Program-made: the position numbers and the translations under genes
Shown: positions 15,246-23,894 of the stretch, piece by piece
How positions within the stretch are numbered: position 1 is the first letter of the stretch
Layout of the letters: each line of letters begins with the position of its first letter
The notes under the pieces: generated by a model
Databases searched by the model: none
What the model was told of the DNA's origin: nothing
The model's input: the letters and a program-made list of their open reading frames with translations, nothing else
Assembly: GCA_039683515.1 (NCBI GenBank)
Contig: JBDKRG010000029.1
Location: 1-56,688, forward strand
Origin: JAJFUE01 sp039683515
GTDB lineage: Bacteria > Sumerlaeota > Sumerlaeia > MVZB01
Direction of reading: 5' to 3'
DNA: 56,688 nucleotides

Positions 15246-18155
15246 GTGGGCATTGAGTTCGCATATCCTCTGATTCTTTGGGCGCTGGTGCCGCTGGGGC
15301 TGCATGCGTGGTGGATGTCGCGGCGGCTGGGGCTGCTTTCGCGCGGGCGGCGCTGGACGGCTCTGGGGCTGCGGGCGGCGCTGCTGGCGATGCTCGTCAT
15401 GGCGCTGGCCGGCGCGCGCTGGACGCACCAGTCCGACGAGCTCAAGGTCCTGTTCCTCATCGACCAGTCCGAGTCGGTGCCGCCGGCCAAGCGCGAGGCG
15501 GCCCGGGCGTTCGTGCAGAGCTCGGTGGCCCAAATGGGCAAGGACGACAAGGCGGGGGTGATCGTGTTCGGCGCCGACGCCGCGGTCGAGCGCGCCCCCG
15601 ACGGCAACCGCGAGCTCGACCCGTTCAAGTCGGTCGTCGAGCGCGCGCGCACGAACATGGCCGGGGCGATCTCGCTGGCGCTGGCGGTCTTCATCGGCGA
15701 GTCGCAGAAGCGGATCGTCGTCCTGAGCGACGGCAACCAGAACTCGGGCGACGCGATCGACGCCGCGCGCGCCGCCGCCACGGCCGGCGTGGCGATCGAC
15801 TATTACCCGCTCAGCTACCTGAACCGGAACGACATTATTCTCGAAAAGGCGATCGTCGAAAACCGCGTCAGCCTCGACGAGCCGTTCGACGTGCGGATCA
15901 TCGCCACCAGCACCGAGGCCACCGACGCCCAGCTCTCGATCCTGCAGGACGGCAAGCCGATCGGCCGCCAGCAGGTGCGCCTGGAGCCGGGCAAGAAGAA
16001 CGCGTTTGTCGTGACGACGCAGGTGCGCGACTCGGGCCCGCACACGTTCGAGGTGCAGCTCGACTCGCCCAGCGATTCGATCCCAGCCAACAATCGCGGC
16101 TACGCCTTCACCTACGGCCAGGGCAATCCGCGCGTCCTGCTCGTCGACGGCGACCCCAAGCCCAACGACTCGCTGCCGGCCGTCCTCCTCGCCGAGAAGA
16201 TCGACGTCAACCGGATCGGCCCGTCCGGCCTGCCGCAGAACCTGCGCGAGCTCCAGGCCTACGACGCGGTGATCTTCAACAACGTGGCCGCCGGCGACAT
16301 CTCGAACGACCAGATGCAGCTCATCGAGCACGGCGTCCACACGCTCGGCATGGGGTTCATGATGATCGGCGGCGAGCACAGCTTCGGCGCCGGCGGCTGG
16401 AACGACTCGCCGATCGAGAAGATCCTGCCCGTCGACATGGAGCTGAAGAACGAGAAGGTCATGCCGCAGGGGGCGCTCGTCCCGGTCATCCACACCATCG
16501 AGATCCCCGAGGGCGAGATGTGGGCCGAGAAGATCACCATGGCGGCGCTCGACGCCCTCGGCCCCCGCGACCTGATGGGCGTGCTGTACTACGGCTACCC
16601 CGGCGGCGAAAGCTGGCTCTTCCCGCTTCAGGAAGTCGGCAACAAGATGCGCCTGCGCAGCATCATCAAGTCGATCCAGCCCGGCGACATGCCCGACTTC
16701 GACCGCACGCTGCAGATGGCCTGCGACAGCCTGTCGGCCTGCAACGCCTCCGTGCGCCACATCGTGATCATCTCCGACGGCGACCCGTCGCCGCCCAACC
16801 CGGCGCTCGTCGCCCGGATCAAGCGCGCCCAGATCACGATCAGCACCATCGTGATCAACCCGCACGACCAGAGCGGCAAGACGCTCATGGCGCAGGTGGC
16901 CAAGGACGGCGGCGGCAATTACTACGACGTCAGCGCCTACAACAAGCTGCCGCAGATCTTCATCAAGGAAGCGGCGACCGTTCGCAAGTCGCTGATCTTC
17001 AACGAGCCGTTCCTCCCCGTCACGAGGCAGTCCTCGTCGATCCTGTCGGGGATCGGCAAGGACCTGCCGCTCCTGGGCGGCTACGTCGGCACGACGAAGA
17101 AGAACCTGGCCGACGTCCCGCTCGAGACCGACAAGGGCGACCCGCTCCTGGCGGCGTGGCGCGAGGGCGTGGGCAAGACCGTCGCGTTCACCAGCGACGC
17201 CAAGGACCGCTGGGCCGCGCAGTGGGTCACGTGGAACCAGTATTCGAAATTCTGGAGCCAGGCGGTGCGCTGGTGCCTGCGCGCGCCGAACAACCCCAAC
17301 TACCAGGTGCAGATGGACATCGAGGGGAGCCGCGGCAGGATCACGGTCGACGCGGTCGACTCGGCCGGCAACTTCAAGAACTTCCTCGACATTAAAGGCA
17401 ACGTCATCACCCCCGACCTCAAGCTGCTCGACGTCGCGCTGCGGCAGGTTTCGCCCGGCCGCTACGAGGGCGAGTTCCCGGTCGAGCGGCCGGGCACGTA
17501 CATGCTCGGGGCGCAGGCGGCCGAAAACGGCGCGGCCGGCGGCGACACCGTCACCGGCGGCGCCTCGCTGAGCTACTCGCCCGAGTTCCAGGACTCGCGC
17601 TCCAACGACGCGCTGCTGGCGCGCCTGGCCGACGTCACCCCCTACGGCCGCAAACTCGGCGACAGCAGCCCGGTCTTCCTGCACAACCTGCCCTCGCGCG
17701 CCGACCCGCTGCCGCTGTGGCCGCTGCTGATCGGGCTGGCCGTCCCGCTCTTGCTGGGCGACATCTTCACGCGCCGCGTGCTGGTCGGCTGGTCCGACGT
17801 CGGCGTGGGGCTGGTCTGGCTGGAGCGCAAGTTGTTCCGGCGGCGGCGCGAGACCGCGATGACCGGCGAGCTGCTCGAGGTCAAGCGCCAGGTCCGCGAC
17901 CGCGCCGCCCAGGAATCGGCCGCGCGCGAGGATTTCCTCAGCTCGCTCAAGGAGATCAAAAAGACCGACGGCGGAGGCGGCGAGGACTCCGTCATCGATC
18001 AATCCGGCCCGCGCCGGCCGTCCGGGCCGGCGATCAAGCCCGTCTCGCCGGTCGACGCCGCCAGGCCGCGCCAGGCCGCCGGGGGCGACGGCAGCATGAA
18101 CCAGTTGCTCAAGGCGCGCGACCGCGCGCGCAGAAAGAACGAACCCAGAACCTGA
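15246..18155 (+). CDS. Large vWA-domain membrane protein with glutamine-amidotransferase-like fold
   Basis: A 969-residue protein starting at GTG 15246. An N-terminal BatA-type pair of membrane segments (about residues 6-22 and 38-58) is followed by a vWA domain with the metal-binding DQSES (DxSxS) near residue 76. A middle region contains a class-I glutamine-amidotransferase-like fold (GMGFMMIGGEHSFGAGGW, IEKILPV) without an obvious Cys-His-Glu triad. A second vWA-like segment (VRHIVIISDGDPSPPNP) and a C-terminal membrane helix (about 825-845, LPLWPLLIGLAVPLLLG) precede a charged tail. Such proteins are the membrane partners of MoxR ATPases and DUF58 proteins. The ligand is unknown. Confidence 0.88.
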   Translation: MGIEFAYPLILWALVPLGLHAWWMSRRLGLLSRGRRWTALGLRAALLAMLVMALAGARWTHQSDELKVLFLIDQSESVPPAKREAARAFVQSSVAQMGKDDKAGVIVFGADAAVERAPDGNRELDPFKSVVERARTNMAGAISLALAVFIGESQKRIVVLSDGNQNSGDAIDAARAAATAGVAIDYYPLSYLNRNDIILEKAIVENRVSLDEPFDVRIIATSTEATDAQLSILQDGKPIGRQQVRLEPGKKNAFVVTTQVRDSGPHTFEVQLDSPSDSIPANNRGYAFTYGQGNPRVLLVDGDPKPNDSLPAVLLAEKIDVNRIGPSGLPQNLRELQAYDAVIFNNVAAGDISNDQMQLIEHGVHTLGMGFMMIGGEHSFGAGGWNDSPIEKILPVDMELKNEKVMPQGALVPVIHTIEIPEGEMWAEKITMAALDALGPRDLMGVLYYGYPGGESWLFPLQEVGNKMRLRSIIKSIQPGDMPDFDRTLQMACDSLSACNASVRHIVIISDGDPSPPNPALVARIKRAQITISTIVINPHDQSGKTLMAQVAKDGGGNYYDVSAYNKLPQIFIKEAATVRKSLIFNEPFLPVTRQSSSILSGIGKDLPLLGGYVGTTKKNLADVPLETDKGDPLLAAWREGVGKTVAFTSDAKDRWAAQWVTWNQYSKFWSQAVRWCLRAPNNPNYQVQMDIEGSRGRITVDAVDSAGNFKNFLDIKGNVITPDLKLLDVALRQVSPGRYEGEFPVERPGTYMLGAQAAENGAAGGDTVTGGASLSYSPEFQDSRSNDALLARLADVTPYGRKLGDSSPVFLHNLPSRADPLPLWPLLIGLAVPLLLGDIFTRRVLVGWSDVGVGLVWLERKLFRRRRETAMTGELLEVKRQVRDRAAQESAAREDFLSSLKEIKKTDGGGGEDSVIDQSGPRRPSGPAIKPVSPVDAARPRQAAGGDGSMNQLLKARDRARRKNEPRT

Positions 18156-18184
18156 TTTCGAGAATCGACTCAAGGAGCACGCAC

Positions 18185-19189
18185 ATGAACCCGTTCGAGG
18201 AAAAAGCCGCCCAGTTCAAGGACGATTTCGCCCGCCTGCACGCCGAGATCTCCAAGGTGATCGTCGGCCAGGAGCGCATCGTCGAGGACGTGCTGATCAG
18301 CCTGTTCGCCGGCGGCCACTGCCTGCTCGAGGGCGTCCCGGGCCTCGGCAAGACGCTCCTCATCTCGACGCTGGCGCAGGCGCTCGAGCTCAAGTTCTCG
18401 CGCATCCAGTTCACCCCCGACCTGATGCCGTCGGACATCACCGGCACGCACATCATCAACGAGGACTCGCAGGGCCGCCGCGCGTTCCAGTTCGAGCGCG
18501 GCCCGGTCTTCGCCAACGTCGTCCTGGCCGACGAAATCAACCGCGCCACGCCCAAGACGCAGTCGGCCCTGCTCGAGGCGATGCAGGAGAAGATGGTCAC
18601 GGTCGGCAACACGCACATCCACCTCGACCCGCCGTTCTTCGTCATGGCCACGCAGAACCCGCTCGAGCAGGAAGGCACCTACCCCCTGCCCGAAGCCCAG
18701 CTCGACCGCTTCTTCTTCAAGATCCTGGTCGGCATGCCCGGCCGCCAGGACATGAGCGCGATCCTCGACCGCACGACCGGCAAGGACGTGCCGACCGTCT
18801 CGCGGATCATGCAGAAGGAGGCCGTGCTCGAGTGGATGGCGCTGGCCCGCCAGACCGTCATCGCGCCGCACGTCCAGGACTACGCCGTGCGGATCGTGCT
18901 GGCCACGCAGCCGCCGAGCGAGTTCGCGCCCGAGAGCGTGAAAAAGTATGTGCGTTACGGTTCCAGCCCGCGCGGCGCGCAGGCGCTCACCCTGGCCGCC
19001 AAGATCCGCGCGTTATTGGAAGGCCGCTTTAACGTCGCGTTCAGCGACATCGAGCGAAGCGTCGCCCCCGCGCTGCGCCACCGCATGATCCTGAACTTCG
19101 AAGCCGAAGCCGACGGCGTCACAAGCGACCAGATCCTGGCGACGTTCGGCAAGGAGGTGCCGAGGCAACTGGCGGGAGCAACGGTCTGA
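18185..19189 (+). CDS. MoxR-family AAA+ ATPase
   Basis: A 334-residue AAA+ ATPase with Walker A GVPGLGKT (residues 50-57), Walker B VVLADEINR, sensor-1 FVMATQNPLEQEGTYPLPEA and the C-terminal lid GSSPRGAQAL. These are all hallmarks of the MoxR family, which acts as a chaperone that inserts metal or remodels vWA-domain proteins. The ATG at 18185 was chosen because AAGGAG lies 7 bases upstream; the longer reading from 17717 is an overlap with the vWA gene. It lies 29 bases after the vWA gene. The repeat-plus-GxxExxY insert separates it from the DUF58 gene that would normally follow directly. Confidence 0.95.
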   Translation: MNPFEEKAAQFKDDFARLHAEISKVIVGQERIVEDVLISLFAGGHCLLEGVPGLGKTLLISTLAQALELKFSRIQFTPDLMPSDITGTHIINEDSQGRRAFQFERGPVFANVVLADEINRATPKTQSALLEAMQEKMVTVGNTHIHLDPPFFVMATQNPLEQEGTYPLPEAQLDRFFFKILVGMPGRQDMSAILDRTTGKDVPTVSRIMQKEAVLEWMALARQTVIAPHVQDYAVRIVLATQPPSEFAPESVKKYVRYGSSPRGAQALTLAAKIRALLEGRFNVAFSDIERSVAPALRHRMILNFEAEADGVTSDQILATFGKEVPRQLAGATV

Positions 19190-19202
19190 AAAATTCAATT
19201 CC

Positions 19203-19383
19203 GCACACGGATTCAACGGATATGACGAATCGATACGGATTCCGATCCGTCCAGAATCAGTTCAATCCGTTTGATCCGCGTGTGGAATTTAAAATTCAGC
19301 ACACGGATTCAGCGAATATAACGGATCGATACGGATTCCGATCCGTCCCAATCGGTTCGATCCGTCCGATCCGTGTGCGGAAT
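19203..19383 (+). repeat. Two tandem ~85-bp ATCCGT-type repeat units
   Basis: Two direct copies start 96 bases apart (19203 and 19299). Each opens with GCACACGGATTCA, contains CGATACGGATTCCGATCCGTCC-like cores, and closes with a GATCCG(C/T)GTG(T/C)GGAAT inverse of the opening, so each is roughly palindromic. A partial third occurrence is at 34500-34565. The units lie directly before the GxxExxY gene. ATCCGTG-type repeats next to GxxExxY genes are, from memory, a frequent association in uncultured bacteria. Confidence 0.75.
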
Positions 19384-19397
19384 GATGAGAGGCTAAC

Positions 19398-19841
19398 ATG
19401 GGATTACTCTATCAGGACTTGTCGGACAAGATCATTGGCTGCTTCTATCGGGTTTATAACGAGCAGGGATTCGGCTTTTACAAGCAGATCTACGTGAATT
19501 CGCTGCGAGTGGACCTCACAGAATGCGGCCTTGTTGCGGTCCCTGAGCTTCCCGCGACGGTCTACTATCATGGCCACAATGTCGGGACCTATCTGGCGAG
19601 CTTGTGCGTGGAGGGCAAGATCATCCTCGTCATAGAAGCCGAAGAGCATGTGAATCACACGCATGAAGCCAAACTCTTGAATTACCTGAAGGCCACCGAA
19701 TTCGAAGTCGGTTTTGTTCTGAATTTTGGCTTGAAACCGGCGTTTGTGCGCAAGATTTTTGAAAACAAGCACAAAAAGAGCCTGCCGGTTTCCAGGCATG
19801 ACGAATCATCGGATAACGCGGATGGAATTCCGAATGACTGA
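19398..19841 (+). CDS. GxxExxY-family protein, apparently degenerate active site
   Basis: A 147-residue protein matching the GxxExxY family (PDDEXK-type nuclease-like fold, molecular role unknown). It begins GLLYQDLSDKIIGCFYRVYN and has EAKLLNYLKAT and VGFVLNFGLKP. The name motif reads GFYKQIY (residues 26-32), so the Glu is Lys29. Against the family pattern D-x9-ExK, the aligned positions here are Ser68, Val78 and Glu80, so the predicted catalytic Asp, Glu and Lys are all absent. The conserved Gln before LLNYL is Lys92. The last 8 bases overlap the DUF58 start, allowing translational coupling. Base composition is clearly lower in GC than its neighbours. It may be an inserted or decaying gene. 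Confidence 0.8.
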   Translation: MGLLYQDLSDKIIGCFYRVYNEQGFGFYKQIYVNSLRVDLTECGLVAVPELPATVYYHGHNVGTYLASLCVEGKIILVIEAEEHVNHTHEAKLLNYLKATEFEVGFVLNFGLKPAFVRKIFENKHKKSLPVSRHDESSDNADGIPND

Positions 19842-20718
19842 GCCCCTCCTCACTCCCGACTTCCTTCGCCGTCTCGACCGGCTCGAGCTGGAGACGCGGC
19901 GCGTCCTGGGCGGGCAGCTCAAGGGCGAGCGCCGCAGCAAACGCAAGGGGATCGGCCTCGACTTCGCCGATCACCGCCACTACTCGCGCGGCGACGACCC
20001 GCGCCACCTCGACTGGAACATCTACGCGCGCCTGGAGAAACTGTTCATCAAGGTGTTCCACGAGGAGCAGGACCTCCAGTGCCACCTGCTGCTCGACGCG
20101 AGCAAGTCGATGGAGTTCGGCGACCCGAACAAACTCCTCTTTGCGAAGCGGCTGGCGGCGGCGATCGCCTACGTCGGGCTGCGCCGGCAGGACCGGATCA
20201 GCCTGACGTGCTTCAACGAGGCGACGGGCGAGCGGTTCGGCCCGGCGCGCGGCCGCCCCAACATCCGCAGGCTTCTAACGTTCCTCGACAAGCTCGAGGC
20301 CGGCGGCGAGACCTCGCTGTTCAACGCCTGCCGCGAATGCGCGCAGCGCGTCAGCACGCGCGCGGTGGTGATCGTCGTCAGCGACCTGCTCGACCCGGCC
20401 GGCTTCGACGCGGCGCTGCGCCAGCTCGTCCGCCAGTCGCTCGACGTGTTCGTCATTCACGTGCTCGCGCCGCAGGAGATCGAGCCGGACCTGCGCGGCC
20501 ACCTCGAGCTGCACGACGTCGAAACCGACCAGAGGATCGAGGTGACGGCCAACGAGCGGCTGCTCAAGATCTATCGCAAGCACCTGGACACGCTCTGCTC
20601 GGCGGCGCAGGCGTTCTGCCTGCGCCGGGGGATGCAATACATGCTCGTGCGCACCGACACGCCGATCGAGGACCTGGTGCTGATGCGCCTGCGCTCGGCC
20701 GGCCTGATGAAAGGGTGA
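19834..20718 (+). CDS. DUF58-domain protein (MoxR-associated vWA partner)
   Basis: A 294-residue protein read from ATG 19834 (MTEPLLTPDFLRRLDRLE). It carries the DUF58 signature YSRGDDPRHLDWNIYAR and a degenerate vWA fold starting LLLDASKSMEFG (DASKS as the metal-site motif) with RAVVIVVSDLLDP. DUF58 proteins accompany MoxR ATPases and vWA membrane proteins in bacterial aerotolerance-type or methanol-dehydrogenase-type operons; their biochemical role is unsettled. The start overlaps the GxxExxY stop codon (ATGACTGA), so its translation may depend on that gene. Lower-confidence alternative starts at 19822 or 19744 extend into the GxxExxY reading frame. Confidence 0.9.
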   Translation: MTEPLLTPDFLRRLDRLELETRRVLGGQLKGERRSKRKGIGLDFADHRHYSRGDDPRHLDWNIYARLEKLFIKVFHEEQDLQCHLLLDASKSMEFGDPNKLLFAKRLAAAIAYVGLRRQDRISLTCFNEATGERFGPARGRPNIRRLLTFLDKLEAGGETSLFNACRECAQRVSTRAVVIVVSDLLDPAGFDAALRQLVRQSLDVFVIHVLAPQEIEPDLRGHLELHDVETDQRIEVTANERLLKIYRKHLDTLCSAAQAFCLRRGMQYMLVRTDTPIEDLVLMRLRSAGLMKG

Positions 20719-20740
20719 TTGAACCGCAGAGAACGCGGAG

Positions 20741-20816
20741 TTGGATTTATTTTGGATTTCAAATTTGAATTTTGAATTTGTTTAGGATTTCGAGATTAGG
20801 ATTTCGGATTTGAATA
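20741..20816 (+). repeat. AT-rich GGATTT-type tract between DUF58 and vWA genes
   Basis: A degenerate 6-8 base period tract built on GGATTT/GAATTT fills the 99-base junction up to the ATG at 20818. It is the reverse sense of the AAATCC tract at 8534-8592. Confidence 0.6.
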
Positions 20817-20817
20817 C

Positions 20818-22686
20818 ATGAACTTTATCAACCCATACGCCCTCTTCGCCTCGCTCCTGGCCGGCCTGATCGTGCTGATGTATCTGCTCAAGCTGCGGCG
20901 GCAGAAGCAGGAGGTCAGCTCGACGCTGCTGTGGCAGAAGTCGATCGAGGACCTGATCGCCAACGCGCCGTTCCAGAAGCTGCGCCAGAATCTCCTCATG
21001 TATCTCCAGATCCTGGCACTCCTGGCGATCGTCTTCGCGCTGGCGCGGCCGACGATGTGGCTCAACACGCAGCTCGGCGTGAGCCGCATCATCCTGATCG
21101 ACAACTCGGCGAGCATGAACGCCACCGACGGCAAGGACGGCCGGAGCCGGCTGGAAGAGGCCAGGCTGATCGCGCTGGAGCTCGTCGGCAACATGCGCCG
21201 CGGCGACCAGGCGCTCGTGGCGACGTTCGGCGGGCCGCCCAAGGTCGTCCAGACGTTCACGCCGGAGCAGGCGACCGCCTCGCGCGCGATCCGTTCCGTC
21301 CCGCCGACCGAGGCCACCGGCCAGATCCGCGAGGCCCTCGCGATGGTGCGCGGCGTGCGCAAGGCCGTCCCCGACGCGCAGCTGACGATCATCAGCGACG
21401 GCGCGCTCGGCTACCTCGGCAACCTGATCCAGAAGGACGAGAAGGTCGATTTCTTCAACGTCGGCAAGCAGAGCGACAACCGCGGCATCGTGGCCTTCAA
21501 CGTGCGCGAAAGCTTCGAGCGCCGCGGCCAGATGCAGGTCTTCGCCGAGGTCGAGAACTTCGCCGACCATGAATCAACCGTCCTGGTCCGCTGCCTCGTC
21601 GACGGCAAGCAGCTTGCGATCAAGGAAGCCACGCTCGGCCCGCGCGGCCACCAGGGCGTCGTCTTCAGCGACCTGGGCTCCGCGAACCAGACGCGCAAGC
21701 TGCGCGTCGAGCTGACCGGCTCCAAGGACCTGCTCGCCTGCGACGACGCGGTTCAGGGCGTGATCCATTTCTCCGACAAGACGCGCATCCTGCTCGTCAG
21801 TCGCGGCAGTTTCTTCCTCGAGCGCGCGCTGGCGCTCGTGCCGGGGGTGACGGTCAGCCGCATCGACCCGGACAAGTACCAGCCGGTCGTCGACTACGAT
21901 CTGACCGTGTTCGACGGCTTCAGCCCGGCGGGCCTCGGGGCGGGGCGGTATTTGTTCATCAACGCCGCGCCGAAGGCCGAGGGGTTCGGCGCCGGCCCCG
22001 CGCCGCTCGCCATGCAGACCGTGATCGACTGGAACCGGATGCATCCGATCACGCGATTCGCGTCGTTCGACAACCTGGCCGTGGCCAAGGCGCTCGACCT
22101 GAAGTCGCCCGACTGGATGGCGCCGCTCGTCGAGGGCCAGGTCGTCCCGCTGGTCCTGGCCGGCGAGAGGCGCGGGCTGCGCCTGGTCTGCATCCCGTTC
22201 GACCTGTTCGACAGCGACTGGCCGCTGCAGGTCAGCTTCCCGATCTTTTTCTCGAACGCGATCAACTGGCTGCTCGGCGTCGGCGAGAACTCGGCCCAGG
22301 CGGTCCAGCACGCCACCGGCGACATGATCCGGATCGAGGGCCTCAAGCTCGCGGACAAAGAGGTGCTGGCCATCAAGGGCCCCGGCGACCGCCAGTGGCC
22401 GATGCCGGCCAACGCCGAGGGGAGCGTGTTCTTCAACCAGACGCTCGCCACGGGGTTCTACGACTACTCGGTCGCCGGCAAGCTGCGCGGCTCGTTCGCC
22501 GTGAACCTGGTCTCGCGCGAGGAGAGCGACATCAAGCCGATGGAATCGCTCGTGACCGGCGAGCGCAAGCTCGCGGCCGCGTCGATCTCCCGGCAGAACC
22601 GCGAGATCTGGTCATGGCTGGTCATGGCCGCGCTCGTCCTGCTCACGATCGAGTGGCACGTCTACGGCCGTCGCTCCTGGCTGTAA
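20818..22686 (+). CDS. BatA-type vWA-domain membrane protein
   Basis: A 622-residue protein. The N-terminus is typical of BatA proteins: a first membrane helix (about residues 7-24), VSSTLLWQKS, a second helix (about 60-78), then a vWA domain with RIILIDNSASMNATDG (metal site DNSAS near residue 100) and LTIISDGALG. A long beta-rich C-terminal region and a final membrane helix (about 597-615) follow. It probably spans the inner membrane with the vWA domain in the periplasm or cytoplasm-facing side, acting as partner of the MoxR ATPase. The start ATG follows directly after a repeat tract and has no clear Shine-Dalgarno. Confidence 0.9.
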   Translation: MNFINPYALFASLLAGLIVLMYLLKLRRQKQEVSSTLLWQKSIEDLIANAPFQKLRQNLLMYLQILALLAIVFALARPTMWLNTQLGVSRIILIDNSASMNATDGKDGRSRLEEARLIALELVGNMRRGDQALVATFGGPPKVVQTFTPEQATASRAIRSVPPTEATGQIREALAMVRGVRKAVPDAQLTIISDGALGYLGNLIQKDEKVDFFNVGKQSDNRGIVAFNVRESFERRGQMQVFAEVENFADHESTVLVRCLVDGKQLAIKEATLGPRGHQGVVFSDLGSANQTRKLRVELTGSKDLLACDDAVQGVIHFSDKTRILLVSRGSFFLERALALVPGVTVSRIDPDKYQPVVDYDLTVFDGFSPAGLGAGRYLFINAAPKAEGFGAGPAPLAMQTVIDWNRMHPITRFASFDNLAVAKALDLKSPDWMAPLVEGQVVPLVLAGERRGLRLVCIPFDLFDSDWPLQVSFPIFFSNAINWLLGVGENSAQAVQHATGDMIRIEGLKLADKEVLAIKGPGDRQWPMPANAEGSVFFNQTLATGFYDYSVAGKLRGSFAVNLVSREESDIKPMESLVTGERKLAAASISRQNREIWSWLVMAALVLLTIEWHVYGRRSWL

Positions 22687-22700
22687 CTTGCCCCTCATTT

Positions 22701-22784
22701 TCGTGCGTCCGGAATCGTGCGTCGTAATCGTGCTCGTAATCGTAATCGAATTCGTCTTCGTCTTCGCATTCGTATTCGTAATCG
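22701..22784 (+). repeat. TCGTGC/TCGTAA hexamer tract
   Basis: A run of hexamers (TCGTGC, TCGTAA, TCGTCT and variants) fills the 125-base junction after the BatA-type gene. It is the reverse complement orientation of the GAGCAC/GATTAC tracts at 14120 and 15191. Confidence 0.7.
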
Positions 22785-22811
22785 GCGCGCGATTTGGGGT
22801 ATCCTCGCCAG

Positions 22812-23894
22812 ATGATGCCGACCGGCCAGCGCCAGCCAACGCTCACCCGCCTCCAGACGGTTTTTCTGTTTCTGGCGGGCGCGGCGATCTTTTTCCTCCT
22901 TCGGCCGTTCCAGGTCGAGGGGGGCGACACCAAGATTTTCCTGTCCCCGATGTGGTCGTTCATGTACGGGCGGCAGCTCGTCTGGTACACGCGCGAGCCG
23001 CTCGCCCACACGATCATCCAGGTGATCGACATCTTCACGCACGACCGCAGGCTGGCGTTTCAGATCAGCGGCGCGGTCTGCGGCGGGCTGTACCTGGTGG
23101 TGCTGTCGCGGTTCAGCCTCAACCCGCTGTTCTGGCTGATCACGCTGCTGAGCTCGGCGACGTGGGTGTTCGTCGGGCACTTCGAGTATTACGCGCCGAT
23201 CGCGGTCGCGCTGGCGTTTTATTATCTCATGCTCGTCCGCGCGCTCGAGCGCGAGCCGCGCGCCACGCCGGCGGCGGTGGGGTGGGCGTTCTCGCTGGCG
23301 TTCCTGATGCACAAGGGCTCGCTGTTCTTCCTGCCGGCGATGTTGTGGCTGATGTTCAGGCGCGAGGGCGGCCGCTGGGCGCGGCGGCCGTGGCCGGGGC
23401 GCCGGCTCGAGTGGGGGATCGCGGCGGCGACGGCCGGGTTTTTCATCGACATGATCCCGGCGCTCCTCGCGCAGATGAACATCGGCATGCTCTACATCAC
23501 GGTGAACGAGAAAATCTACGAGCTGATCACGCCGCCGACGCAGGCGATCGCCGACTGGATCGCCGCGCACAACACCACGGGGCTGTGGTGGGTTTACCTG
23601 CTGGGCCGGCCGCTGCACTGGGCGTATTTCTTCGGGTTCCTGGCGGCCGGCGCGCCGCTCGGCCTGCCGGTTCTGGCCTGGCAACTGCTGAAGCGGCGCA
23701 AGCATTGGATCGGCTCCGACGGCGCCAAGGCGCTGCTGACGGCGTCGGCGATCGCGGTCGTCTGGATTTTCTTCTGGCACCCGCGCGCGCTGTGGATGGA
23801 CTGGGACCTGTTCGCGATGGGCACGCTGCCGGTCAACCTGCTGGCCGGCGGCATCGTCGCGGGAATTTTCGCGCGGGAAGACTCAGTGGTATAA
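22812..23894 (+). CDS. Polytopic membrane protein, GT-C glycosyltransferase-like
   Basis: About 360 residues with nine or ten hydrophobic helices. A loop after the first helix reads FQVEGGDTKIFLSPMW; an acidic first periplasmic loop is typical of GT-C dolichyl/undecaprenyl-linked glycosyltransferases, but no decisive signature is present. The ATG at 22812 (with another at 22815) is preferred over the TTG at 22794. It may be last in the MoxR-island transcript. Its 3' end overlaps the convergent ELWxxDGT gene by 12 bases, leaving no room for a conventional terminator. The function assignment is weak. Confidence 0.65.
   Translation: MMPTGQRQPTLTRLQTVFLFLAGAAIFFLLRPFQVEGGDTKIFLSPMWSFMYGRQLVWYTREPLAHTIIQVIDIFTHDRRLAFQISGAVCGGLYLVVLSRFSLNPLFWLITLLSSATWVFVGHFEYYAPIAVALAFYYLMLVRALEREPRATPAAVGWAFSLAFLMHKGSLFFLPAMLWLMFRREGGRWARRPWPGRRLEWGIAAATAGFFIDMIPALLAQMNIGMLYITVNEKIYELITPPTQAIADWIAAHNTTGLWWVYLLGRPLHWAYFFGFLAAGAPLGLPVLAWQLLKRRKHWIGSDGAKALLTASAIAVVWIFFWHPRALWMDWDLFAMGTLPVNLLAGGIVAGIFAREDSVV

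Noticed and set aside
14223..18173. A 1316-codon open frame on the minus strand opposite the NHL and vWA genes
   Set aside because: It mirrors strongly conserved plus-strand genes; high GC removes antisense stops. The translation is a low-complexity His/Asp/Arg/Leu/Gly string without any domain.
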